DNA of 64,000 nucleotides, taken from the NCBI GenBank assembly GCA_000697665.1, contig KL197726.1, positions 378,637 to 442,636 on the forward strand. The letters are read 5' to 3'. Positions 10,229 to 20,919 of this stretch are shown one piece after another. The first letter of the stretch is position 1. Every line of letters begins with the position of its first letter. The notes below the pieces were generated by a model. It had not been told where the DNA came from and searched no databases. It saw only the letters and a list, made by a program, of their open reading frames with translations. This DNA is from Jaapia argillacea MUCL 33604 (taxonomy: Eukaryota; Basidiomycota; Agaricomycetes; Jaapiales; Jaapiaceae). Both the position numbers and the translations under genes were made by a program.

Positions 10229-10900
10229 AATTTGGGTTTTGTGGGGGAGGGGAAGTGCTTGGTTTATTTTTTCATGCTTATTGAATTAGGAGGTGGGAGG
10301 AGCCTCGCTGAGGCATCGTTCACAGAAAGGAACATGGACCTATGTTTATCATGGTGAGGAGGGGGATGTGGAGGGAGGGAAATGCTAGCGATCTATGAAT
10401 GTAATTTTATGTTGTCGTGAATTTTTGACCGGGGAGGCGGTATGGCAGAGTTCACTCCCGCAGAACTGTTAATTCTAACTCATCTCGAAGAGCCTTACGA
10501 TGCCCGGCCCCTTCGCACTCGCTTGTCGTTGCCCCAGGGAACTCCTTGTACCCGCTGTTATCACAAACTGGAGAATGTTTCATCAAACCATTCATTGTTT
10601 TGGCAGCTTCGCGTCGTTGCCTACATGAGCGACTGCTATGCCACCATAGACTCGGGTGTGTCAAGTGCAACGGAAGATGACGATGAGCCAGCTTTCCATG
10701 CTTTCCATGTGATCCCACGTCAAATACCATTGGCGCCTCGCGTTCTGCAAATGAGATTTGCATTGCTGGGTCGTCAGGTTGACATCGGTCTTGTCTGTTC
10801 CCGAGAAGCAGAAAAACGGGGTTGCTCTGACTTGTGTCGTCCACTTGAAATATCATCTGAGATTCTAGTGAGGCCTCGGCGAAATGGAAAGCAAGCCGAC
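10229..10900. other. Convergent spacer after the NAD(H) kinase
   Basis: This lies between the end of the kinase gene and the end of the F-box pseudogene on the other strand. I see no gene or repeat I can support. The plus-strand open frame starting near 10442 overlaps the pseudogene antisense and has no recognisable family. Confidence 0.4.
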
Positions 10901-12079
10901 TCACAACACCCTAACCCCTGGCAAAACTCCACGAATTCGACGGAAATCATACCAGAAAAATCTCCCTCCTCTTGACACCCCGGATACCTCATTTCGACGA
11001 CCCGTAACGTCGATTCAATCGACTTCAACGCGACCGTAAGGTCAGTAATGTTAAATCCCGGAGTAAAGTCGCCGGGGTGTAACGCAACTGATCGTATCGG
11101 TGCTTTAGACGATGCAACCGAGCAAACCGTTGAGAAATTTCCCGTGAATTTTGACAGACCTGGAAGGGAGCCCGGAAGGAAACATGTGTACCAATAACTG
11201 AACAACTTGAAATCTTGTACATTTGGGTGGCGAACAAGGAAGTCACCAATGACTGGCGAGGAGTATAAGAGATGTCGCAGAGCTAACTTTTCGAGATCTG
11301 ACCAATGGGCGATGGCGAAGATGGGATCGAAGGATGCGGAAAAGTACGAGGTGGCTTCGTAGGCCGATATGGAAAGGGATTGTAACTTGGGGCACCCTGA
11401 GAGAAACCGCCAGGAATAATCCAGTGCGGTTGTACCAATGTCAAATGAATCCAGTGCGATGGTTAGACGAATGAGGTTCGGAAAGTAGAATGGCTGGAAG
11501 TTCTTGATCAAGATGTCAAACATGCGGCGTGCTCTACTTATGATTGTATGCACCTGGGGTTTTTGTGGAGGGTGCATCACAGCGAGGCCAATTACAAGGG
11601 ACCAAAAGTCATACAAAGACCTCCAGTTCTTGCTATTCCACACCAATGCCACACCCCCGTTAGCCACCGACAGGACACAAGACCGCCAAAATGCTGGGTG
11701 ATCTGACGGAACTTCAATGTGACGATATTGAAACAAAGCTTCCCAGGTCCACACCGAAAGATGTTGAAATCGTATTGGATGTCGTGAGGTAGTCTCCGAA
11801 AAGGATGACGGTGCAGAGTGATTTCCAAGGCCCGAACATGTCGAGAAAATTGTGGAGAATTTGCAAGGTGGTAACAAAGACAATGATGGTGAATGGGGGT
11901 GACGATATGACGGTATTCCACTTCGGCGATCACATCAGGTATGAGGAGTTCCTTGAGGAAGCGACAAGAGAGTGCGAGGGATAGCAATCACAGGGCTTGT
12001 CGAAATTGTGGATAATCATATGGAATAGCTCTGGCGGAGCCGGAAGGTTGGCGAAGGCTCCGTTAGTATCTTTCTCCAT
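10901..12079 (-). pseudogene. F-box pseudogene, copy 3
   Basis: Begins MEKDTNGAFANLPAPPELFH at 12079 with an F-box (ELFHMIIHNFDKPCD). A one-base loss then shifts the frame just before LSLALSCRFLKELLIPDV. A second shift lies near 11690-11730, where RQITQHFGG changes frame to NGGVALVWNSKNW. The family intron is still visible: it starts at GTGCATAC after HPPQKPQ and ends before PFYFPNLIRLTI. The C-terminal half is open (LVRHPNVQDFKLF, TLRVVEMRYPGCQE), but the last turn, GVLPGVRVL, is again in another frame, ending at 10901-10903. With three shifts it is most likely dead, though each could in principle be a sequencing error. It is head-to-head with copy 4. Confidence 0.7.
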
Positions 12080-12323
12080 GATGGTGATCAATAGCGCCCG
12101 TCAAAGTGATGGTCGAAGGCGAACCGAGATATATAGTGTTCCAGGCATCATTGGTCAATTAGCTCCTTTTACATAAATTGTTCAAAATCATGCTCCACCA
12201 AGCACGACCCCTCCCACATACCTACCGCCAAAACTGGAGGCACAACGCCAAAAAACGTCGATCACGATCGCTATCGCAGGACAGACAAATACCGAGCCAT
12301 GACTAGCCTTCACCCTTACCACC
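12080..12323. other. Divergent spacer, F-box copies 3 and 4
   Basis: The part next to copy 4 is homologous to the upstream DNA of F-box copies 1 and 2 (shared GCCAAAACT, AACGTCGATCAC and GCTAGCCTTCACCC words). The CACGTG dyad those copies carry is missing here. Confidence 0.5.
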
Positions 12324-13557
12324 ATGGTGTCGACTAGTAATGCGTTCACAATCCTCCCTCCAGAACTAAGTATTCGACATGATCATCGAGTACCTCATCG
12401 ACAAACCCTCCGATGTCCTCTCACTCGCACTCTCTTGTCACTCCCTCAAAACACTCCTCATACCTACTGTTCTAGCCAAACTGGAGTATCGTTACATCGC
12501 GACCTCTCTCAACTCGTATTGTCTCTGGGATCGCATCCGTCGTTCCCCCGAACTTGCTCGTCAAGTTCGTAGGTTGGATATCACCAGCGATAAACCTAGT
12601 TTGAGGTTACCACAGGATTACCGACATCTTTACCGGTTTATTTCGTGTCGGCCAAGGCTACTCTGTATCACTACCGCTGTGTCTGGTTGCCGGAGGATCA
12701 TTCGGGCCACGAGGAGATCGGCGTCGATTGGTTGGTGGGTACGTCGAGTATTATTGACCAAGAGAAACAGTATCTGGTCGTCCCTGGACGACTTTCGATC
12801 CTTGATGACCGGCCTTGTTGAGATTCACCCGCCACGGGCGTCGCCTGAGGTATGTACACCCATCACCGAATGCCACTCAGCACCGACGTTTCTTCCCCCC
12901 TAGGCGCCACTGATTCACTTCGCCAACCTAACCGATTTGAATATCACCTCATACGACGACCGGGACACTCCCCACCCGATCGACTGTGACACAGTAAGAT
13001 CAATCGGACGACTAATATCAGGTTGTCCAGTACTACAATCCCTCTCCATAAACGACTACCGTGGTTCCCCTGCTAGGGATGCAAATTTCGACACATTCTT
13101 CGAAACCGCCCAATGTCCTCACCTCCACACATTATCCCTCTCAGGAATCCGCTTCTCCTTCCACGCCCTCACCCAATTCCTCAAACGTCACCCGTCGATC
13201 CAAGAATTCGGGTTATTCAACTATACCGGCCCACCATTTCCCCCAAACAAGTGCTTCAGTAACGTAATAAAATTCAAAGGCGGCTTTCCAGGCGTTTGTG
13301 CTATGGCACCTTCGAAAGCACCGATAAAAGAGGTGTCGTTGTGTACTTTCCCTGGCTGTGGGCCTCCCCGGCAGTGGGCTGATATCCGCATCGATGAATT
13401 GGTGGGTAAGTTGAAGTTGTTAGAGCGGACTTTGCAGGTCGTGAAGATTGGACATGAAGGGTGTGCTGGAAGGGGGGATTATGGGGGTCGGATTGCGAAG
13501 GCGGTTGGGAGGGTATTACCGGCGGTTAGGGTTGTGAGAGGGGATTTTACTACGTAG
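12324..13557 (+). CDS. F-box protein, copy 4, with a frameshift in the F-box
   Basis: Paralogue of copies 1 and 2 on the opposite strand. Exon 2 (12904-13557) is fully open and ends VLPAVRVVRGDFTT. Exon 1 ends at 12849, and the splice is in frame. The original ATG at 12324 gives MVSTSNAFTILPPEL, but a net insertion of four bases (AAGTA in place of C) breaks the frame at the F-box core FDMIIEYL. An in-frame ATG at 12379 (MIIEYLIDKPSDVLSLALSC) could give a 374-residue protein lacking the LPPEL start of the F-box, which would weaken Skp1 binding. It is thus either a truncated gene or a young pseudogene. Its 3' flank matches that of copy 2 for about 100 bp, so it arose by an inverted duplication. 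Confidence 0.65.
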
Positions 13558-14124
13558 CCAGAACATCAACGGACGGCTTGGCTTGTACATATGCTTGGGC
13601 ACAGAGTACTGTCGTTTCCTTACTTTCTTGTACACGACATGGCCAGCTTCGCTGGTAGCACCGCGCAAGAGGGTTTCACATCCGAGGATGAAGACTAAAT
13701 CTCCATCGGCCCATGGAATATCCCAAGGAGAAGTAGTCTGGACGCCAAGGCAACCACGCTCTGCTTTTCCAGGATAACTCGACTTATCCGCTCTGAATCG
13801 ATGTCCTTTGTAACTAGAAGACAGAATTTTAGTTTGATGGTCACTTTGGACGAGGGGGAGTCTATATCGTGGGAGACTATGGGACAGGTTGGACCACTTG
13901 TGGGACCTGTTCCTGGGTTCGCTCTGACACTACACTGCAGGTCGTCTGGCCTGACTATATGCGCTCTGTTGGGCTCTACCGCTGCGTATCTACATACCTA
14001 TGGGTGTGGTCTCCCATGAAACTGTTTAGCTGATGCTGATTGAGGCTCGGGATGGAGCGGGAAGCCTTGATTTCACTCGAGCTATGCACTGCTCAACAAG
14101 ATTTCCCCTTCGACCTACCGTGTT
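13558..14124. other. Spacer after F-box copy 4
   Basis: The first 100 bp is homologous to the 3' flank of F-box copy 2 (shared TTGTACACGACATGGC). No gene is supported beyond that. A short open frame at 13801-14019 has no family resemblance that I can see. Confidence 0.4.
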
Positions 14125-14350
14125 GCCCACCTACCCAGCTTCGCTAACAAACATCGTAATAGATTTCATAGACATCATCATCAATGATTTTCAGAAGCCT
14201 AGCGACGCTTTCTCACTGGCTTTTTCTTGCCGACGTCCCAGAGACCTCCTCGTCCTTGGTTGGAGGAAGCACAATTTGCATATATCGTCGCCTCCTCCGA
14301 GCGCAATCACTTCTGGGGCCACCTCTCCTCCCGAAGAGACCTTGTTCTGC
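14125..14350 (+). pseudogene. F-box relic, copy 5
   Basis: Contains LTNIVIDFIDIIINDFQKPS, then DAFSLAFSCRRPRDLL, which is a decayed F-box. After a frame change it reads FAYIVASSERNHFWGHLSS, matching YAYIVAPFEYHHLWDHLSS of copy 6 just downstream. Nothing of the C-terminal half remains. It is a 5' remnant of an F-box gene of the copy 6 type. Confidence 0.65.
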
Positions 14351-14650
14351 ATGTTTGTGAGTTGTAAATCACGAGTGATACCCCTATCGCCTCCTATCGC
14401 TCCTTTCCGTGAACCTCTTTTGACTCTGCATCGAGATTGTTCAGTTATCCAGGTCAACCATCCCGACTCCTCCCGACTTGGCTCTCACCAGTCTATCAAC
14501 AGTCAGACTCCCCAAGATGCCCTCTTCAGTAATACAATTCGGCACGATTAGGTCCTCAAGGTGACATCAAGATGACCATCGCGATCGTGATCGACGAGCG
14601 GGCTATATTACCCACACCAATAGAAGGTTCACATCATAGTTTTCCCTACC

Positions 14651-15873
14651 ATGCCCCTGCCATCTATCATAAACATCCCGCGAGAGCTTCTCGACATCAT
14701 CACCGACCACCTCGACAAACCGCGCGACATCCTATCACTCGCGTTGACTTGTCGACGCCTCAAGGACATCCTGATTCCTGATGTCTTGAACGAGTTGGAG
14801 TACGCATATATCGTTGCTCCGTTTGAATATCACCATCTTTGGGACCACCTTTCATCCCACCCTGAACTTGCTCGACATGTTCGCGCTTTGGAAATCACCG
14901 ACGGCACCAAGACATTGACGTTACCCCACGTCTTCGACTACACTTTAGGCCTTTCTCCTGACGACGCCGGAGCTGGATTTATCGCCGCCATTATCTCGAT
15001 GGTTTTGCATGTCATTCACTCCATGTGCATCATGCTTGCGTTGCTTCTTTTGGAAGTAATAGATGATGAAAAGGGACGAGATGCCTTGGATTATCTCATT
15101 CTCATACTGCTAAAATTTGGGGTACGCCGTTTGACTTCCCGCGTCGCTAGTCATCGGAGGCGGAAATCCGAGGTATGCCTCATAGTTCTGGTGTCTTTTC
15201 ATGACTGACGCCCAGCCTCTAGGTTCTTGACCTCCCTAACCTTATTCATCTCACCATCGATGTGGGTTCAAGTGATAAACCTGCGGATAGTGCCACAGTG
15301 GATGTTTGGAAGAGATTTCTGTTGGGTTGTCCCAAGCTACAATCCCTCTCGATCCTCCACTCTCAATCCAACCCGCACGACTCCGCTATCAAATCGTTTG
15401 ACGCCATTTTGGATATCATGCACTGGCCGTATCTCAAGAAGTTGAGCCTGTGGCCATCTATTTGCTCCCCTTCGACCCTCAACAACTTCCTCGCTCGACA
15501 CCCGTCCATCCAATGGTTGAAAATATCGAACTATTCAGGCCCACAATTCCCAGTTGGTTCGTTCCAGCATCTACTCTACCTATCAGGCGATTTATCGGCC
15601 ATTCGTTCCATCGCGTCTTCCAAACCCCCATCGTTACGAACGATCTTCTACTCGTGCCACATTGACAATACTTTTGGGCCTCAGGTCGACGAGTTGGTTG
15701 GTGCGTTCGAGTCAATGGAGCCAACATTACGATGTGTCGAGTTAGTGCGTAAAGGGTGCGCTCGTTGGGGGGATTACACGGATGGACTTGCCACGCGAAT
15801 CCATACTCGTCTGCCGAGGTTGAGAATCGACCTGCACTCAGCTTTCAATCTGTACCCAGGCGAAGACGAATAG
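14651..15873 (+). CDS. F-box protein, copy 6
   Basis: Two exons (14651-15172 and 15223-15873) with a 50-nt intron give about 390 residues. The N-terminus MPLPSIINIPRELLDIITDH, followed by DKPRDILSLALTCRRLKDIL, is a clear F-box. The C-terminal half has leucine-rich segments (LQSLSI, LKKLSLWPSICSPSTLNNFL, HPSIQWLKISNYSGPQFP) and ends LYPGEDE. Its C-terminal signature, TLRCVELVRKGCARWGDYTD, is shared with the tandem F-box copies. This is the best-preserved member of its subgroup. A partial copy lies at 20.3 kb and a 5' relic just upstream. The function (SCF adaptor) is inferred from the domain. Confidence 0.8.
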
Positions 15874-16394
15874 GGAGCTCTGGGAATAAGGTCGGACGGC
15901 TTTGTCTATGGAGGTTGACTATCGGAGGAAACCATTCCTTCGCATCTTGGATCAGGGTCGCTCCTTGACTTCCCTCACCGAGCTACTATCACGATGTGAT
16001 CACCACCCATAATTTCGAGGATTATTCCTATGATCGCCAGGTCTACGCAGTGGTCGTTCCCGGAGGGTATTCAATACCTACCTATCGGATATTTTCCCCA
16101 TGCGTTAAGCGGGGGTTGGCTAAGGGGTGAGAATTCTCGGTGTCTCGTCAAGCGATGTTTGTGCTGTTCAAATCACACTGAACACAATGGCATCATTGGG
16201 CTTCCACATTCTGGCCCTTTTCATTTCAGTTCAAGCCTTCGAGAACATACAGTAAGCGACTGAAACCGACGAGTCAACTTACCTCTGGAACCAGAGGAAC
16301 TTGGCCTGCGTCATCGTGTAAACTGCCATCTAATGGTGGTTCAGGTCAAATGGCAAGATTAGCTTCCTTGCCACAGCCAACGCGACGTCTTCTG
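15874..16394. other. 3' flank of F-box copy 6
   Basis: No gene. The part at about 16190-16390 resembles 20760-20930, which follows the F-box relic there and runs to the stop codon of the mannitol-1-phosphate dehydrogenase gene. The best-matching words are TTCAGTTCAAG and TGCCACAGC(C/T)AACGCGAC. Confidence 0.45.
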
Positions 16395-16580
16395 AAGACA
16401 ACGGAGCCTTCACCAACCTCCCTCTGGAACAGGCTATTCGATATAATCATTCAATGATAATCTCAACCAACCTTACGAAGAACTGTCGCTCGCGCGCTCT
16501 TGTCCATACCTCGAAGAAATCCACATACCTGATGTTATAAGCAAAACTCGACTATCGTCATAATGATTGCCTGGGTCACT
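16395..16580 (+). pseudogene. F-box relic, copy 7
   Basis: Reads NGAFTNLPLE, then after frame changes ELSLARSCPYLEEIHIPDVI and KLDYRH. This follows the order NGAFANLP, LSLALSC, LIPDV, EYRH of F-box copy 3. It is a short decayed 5' end, lying next to the 3' end of GH5 gene A. Confidence 0.6.
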
Positions 16581-16808
16581 AGGTGTCGTTGGGTGTCCTC
16601 CTAGCGACGCACTGGCAGCCTCCAAGTCTCCCGCAAAATTTAATATAGATCTTGACGGAAACCTCAAAGAGCAAGTCTTAGTAAAGCGCCAAAAACCCTA
16701 TGTTCATCAGATTTCACATGCAATCAATCATACGGACACGAAACCACAGAAAAAAGACATAGATTTATCCTTCTACTAGATAACTCTTCTACGCTCTAAA
16801 TCGATGGC

Positions 16809-18602
16809 TTATTTGGGCGCCATGCAGGAGGAAACGAGCTCAGTATCGGTCCAGACTCCGTTGGTGTCGGTGGGGGTCTCGCTGAGGACGTAGGTGGTGG
16901 CGAAGTTTCCAGCGGCCCAGCCAACATATCCGAGGATAACTGCAAATCGGTTTCAGATCAGTAATTGCAACCATGCAAGTAATTGGGGGTGAAGGTGGGT
17001 GCGCACCATCAGAAGCGTTAGTCTTCAGGTACGCAATTTGCTGGCACATATACGTGACGCACGAAGCAGTGTTACCTCCACCAGTCTCTGAGTTTAGGGC
17101 TTGCCGACCATTTGTGCGCAACCAGGCAGAAAGAGGCTCCCAAGCCTCACTGATGTTGTTGGTGACACAGACGTCGGAAGTGCCAGAGTTGTCGAAGATA
17201 AGGTTGGTGGTGGTACCGTCGGGGTTGGTGACAAGCAAAAGAGCGGCACCAGAGCCATCGGACCAGATGGTGGCAGCCGAAGTGTAGTTGTCACCCGGAA
17301 GCAGGATTATCTGAGTGGTTGCGCTGATGGAGCAAACGAGACGAGTGCCGAGAAAGTGGGCGGGAGGAATGAATCCTACTTAGCATTACGAATGGCGGTG
17401 ACTGCAGCCTGGACGGTTCCAGCCCAGAGAGTGACGTTGAGGTCATGGGGCTCGTTCATACTGCAAAACAGTCCCGCATAAGGACAATCGTTTGGAGAAG
17501 GAGAAAATGGACTGACACTCCGAAAATGATCTTGGATTCAGAGGCGTAGTAGGCGGCGATGTTGCCCCAGAGTTGAGCGAAGATCTCGTTGGAAGGCCCT
17601 CCCTGACCAATAATCTATAGTTTGCCGGAGAACCAATGAACATACTGTCCCGTGAGAAGAGACAAATGCGACGACGAACCGCTCCGTTGTACCTGGCGTA
17701 GTTGTGGAGATCGATGATACAGTAGGCACCAGTGGACAAACAATCCTGGACGAGGGTGTTGTATTCGGCGAAGTCGGTGGGATTGAGAACCCCAGTCTCG
17801 GTGTTGTTGGTCAGGAATTGCCAGCTGACGGGCAACCCTGAACGCTAACCGTTAATACATCGTCATCGCCAGCTCGTGTCGGGCACATACTGAAGATGTT
17901 GTACCCATCGTCGGTGCAAAAGTGGGACATCTGTCCGGCACCATCGGCACCTACAACAAAATGACGGTGAGTTCATACGGATAGACTGAGTGTGAAGCTG
18001 CTAACCGTAATATACAGTCAAAGGCGGGTAAGCGCCAGATGCAGTGCAATCACCAGAGGTGTCGCATCCCTGTGGACAATCGATAAGAAATGACACAAAG
18101 AGCGAAAGGAACACGACGAACAAAATCGAAGCCAGCGATATTGACACCGTAGAACTGCAAGGAGCCAGAGCCAGTCCCAGTGGTAGTTGGCGCAGCGGAC
18201 GTGGTCGTGGTCGTGGTTGTGTGCGAGGTGCTAGTCGTTGTGGTCGAGTGGCTCGAACTGGTGGTCGTGGTCGAGTGGGTGCTAGAGCTAGAGCTGCTTG
18301 CGGGGAGGCACTGGGAGTAATCTAGGGAAGAATGTCAAGATATGGTAAGAGTGAAATGGAAAGTGAGTGGCGCATGTACGTACAAGCATTGGAGTAGGTG
18401 CAAACAGCGCCTGCGACACAAGTCGTCGCACCGGTCCAATTTAGACCACCACCTGTGTTAGGAAAAAACAGACATGTTCAGACACGACCAAGGACCAAAG
18501 CGAGAGCGACAGGCTAGGCTTACATTGACCGTACAAAACGGCTTGGCCGCGAGCGGAGAGGACGGTTAGCCCAATGAAACCGAGGGCGTAGACCGTCTTC
18601 AT
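16809..18602 (-). CDS. CBM1-GH5 endo-beta-1,4-glucanase A, with a catalytic-core deletion
   Basis: Secreted cellulase of the fungal EG2/Cel5A type. The multi-exon gene starts [20 protein letters not shown] (signal peptide), then a cellulose-binding CBM1, a long Ser/Thr/His linker and a GH5 barrel. Visible barrel motifs are [37 protein letters not shown] with the acid/base Glu, and [11 protein letters not shown] with the nucleophile Glu; it ends at 16809-16811. Compared with the three paralogues, the segment [20 protein letters not shown] reads TTNLIFDNSGTS here. An exact 24-bp in-frame deletion has removed DVHKYLDS, including the His and Tyr that line the GH5 active site. The frame stays open, so it may be a secreted but impaired or inactive enzyme. 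The promoter is of the same type as B and C. Confidence 0.8.
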
Positions 18603-18900
18603 TGTTGTTTCTCGATGATACTCTTGCTGCGCTGCCTTCCAGAAACTTGCTCACCTCCTTATACCTTTGCGACAATCCAAAACATATCAAGAGGATAAAG
18701 TTGTTGCTATTCCTGAACGACATCCCCGTGTCCAGCGAGTATCATTCAAGCTTGCAGACTGCCGAGTTCAATCCGACCGACAAAGGGGGGGTATGCAGGA
18801 GTTTTGGAGAGGACGAAAATAGGCGTCGAGAGGAGGAGGAAACGATCTGGGAGGTAAGTAGGGGGGCGGTTTATGTTCGCCTGAACGTCGGGGATCGTCC
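18603..18900 (-). promoter_or_regulatory. Promoter of GH5 gene A
   Basis: A TATA box (TATAA on the minus strand) lies at 18659-18663, about 57 bp upstream of the ATG. Two blocks are shared with the promoters of genes B and C: ACGAAAATAGGCGTCGA at 18823-18839 and GTTCGCCTGAACGTCGGGGA at 18875-18894. The second contains the dyad GTTC-N4-GAAC. Confidence 0.6.
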
Positions 18901-20277
18901 CCGAGGGCGCTCTGGCAGTAACGCGACTTGAACGCGACGATGATTGAAGGCCGTCTGCGCGGTGGGCAGCGAGACAGAGCCTACGGAACACATCGAAGCC
19001 CTTCTTCGTGTATACAGGACCATTTTTACTTGGCAGAAGCAATAGTTCCGAATAAATGATGCCAAGTGAAAGCAATCCATGATGTCCAACAACATCCTTC
19101 GGTGCACCGTGCAGGAGGGGAACATTTATCCCGCGAAACATCCTTCGAGGACGTACGACGATTGATGATCGGACCCGTGGTTTATCCTTGCAAAGTTTTA
19201 GAGCATCTGAGGGGAACCAGACGGTACCGATTGGCTGTATAACGTCAATACGACCTACAATAGTTTTGGCTCGGAGTGCATAGTGTGAGGAAATCACTCC
19301 CAGACCGGGTCCTGACGGAAAATCAGAATATCATATCAGGGATATGGTCCGGTACCTGATAAGACCACTGATAAGATTACTGTGCTGTGATAAGATCAAA
19401 TTACCTGATTTTGACGCATACAGTCATCTACGGGTCCTTGAGACGCCAAAATTCATATCGCGTTTAGCAGCCTCCACCGAGGCTTTCCGGAAATTTTGAC
19501 TATCTAGTATTGTATTATAGCGTCTCAAGGTGGTGTATGGGAGTTTTGACGATCCTCTGTTAGCTGCTCGTTGAATGCGAGACAAAACTCTGAGGAGGGT
19601 CATTTTGAGCCAATACGGGACCTTGAGACACCTCGTCACGGTAAAGTCACATTACTATTTTTGGTACAAGCTGATGTAATCGGCGACTACATCGAGTGAG
19701 ACGCGCGTGTCTCATGAGGAGTGTTGGTGCTGTAGCACTCGATAGAGAACATTTATTGGCATATTCTTTGCTGCATACCATGCAGGTGATCAGTGGCGAT
19801 GTGTTGACACCAAATTTGCATGAGGTTTCCCTGGTCATCGCTCTCAAGAATGGCAAAAGATTTTCAATTTTTTCAAAAACCGCGGGGACACCCGAAAGAC
19901 ACCCAAGTTTCTAACTTATTGGGATGGTTGCCTGGATCAGGATGGGGGGTAGTTATAGCCTAGCTACCATAGTATCACTTCCCAATGATTTTACCCAGCA
20001 GAGACGCTGGAAACCGGTTGAAACATCGAGTGTATCAAGGACCCGTTGATGACTGTTAGTGACAATATTAATAATTTTCGCCACCCTCTGGACTCCTCCC
20101 CGCTGCGACCAGCAATTATCGATGGTTCAAACAGATTCGATTGAGCTCTCAGGAATTCGTGATGGACAGGGTGGCAGGGTGGCTCTAGCTCGCGTTGGTT
20201 ACCCTGGTATGTCTACTCCCGCCTCGCTACTTGTTTACCACTCAGTGTGCCACATGAAAGTACGTCCTCAACTTCCC
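18901..20277. other. Intergenic DNA with GATA-site cluster and internal inverted repeats
   Basis: The proximal part (to about 19300) still resembles the upstream DNA of GH5 genes B and C. At 19360-19401 three TGATAAGA words lie within about 40 bp. From 19430 to 19632 the word CCTTGAGACGCC occurs three times, once inverted, with further short inverted arms, perhaps a decayed TIR element. No gene is supported. Confidence 0.45.
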
Positions 20278-20705
20278 CTGGTTTTGCATGTCGTTCACTC
20301 CATGTGTATCACGCTTGCGTCGCCTCTTTTGGAAATAATAGATGATGCAAAGGGACGAGTTGCCTTGGATTATCTCATTCTCATACTGCTAAAATTTGGG
20401 TTACGCCGTTTGACACGATTCCCAGTCGGTTCGTTCCAGCATCTACTCTACCTTTCAGGCGATTTATCGGCCATTCTGCCATCGCTTCTTCCAAACCGCC
20501 ATCGTTACGAACGATCTTCTACTCGTGCCACATTGACAATACTTTTGGGTCTCAGTTCGACGAGTTGGTTGGTGCGTTCGAGTTAATAGAGCCAACATTA
20601 CGATGTGTCGAGTTAGTGCGTAAGGGTGTGCCCGTTGGGGGGATTACACGGATGGACTGGCTACTCGAATCCATACACGGCTGCCGAGGTTAATAATCGA
20701 CCTGC
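20278..20705 (+). pseudogene. F-box relic, copy 8 (internally deleted duplicate of copy 6)
   Basis: Reads VLHVVHSMCITLASPLLEII, then DYLILILLKFGLRRLT, nearly identical to exon 1 of copy 6. It then jumps directly to FPVGSFQHLLYLSGDLSAI of exon 2. The end of exon 1, the intron and the first half of exon 2 are missing. It later shifts frame, and the nucleotide match continues through TTACGATGTGTCGAGTTAGT to about 20705. The 5' half of the F-box gene is absent. Confidence 0.75.
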
Positions 20706-20919
20706 CTCGGGTTCGGGACACTCGTTTGACCGCTTTACTTCCTACCCACCATTGGTCGGACACCCAAATTCTGTTCAGTTCAAGTAATTAATTGCCTACA
20801 AGAATATACACTATGGGTATGTCGCCGACGAAGGTCAAACTACCTGTCGAGGAAATTAGCTCACGCCATCATGAAACCGCTGCATATGGTTCACGTCAAA
20901 TCACGCTTTACTGCCACAG

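Noticed and set aside
10442-10975. A 177-codon plus-strand frame after the NAD(H) kinase
   Set aside because: It overlaps the end of the F-box pseudogene antisense and shows no domain.
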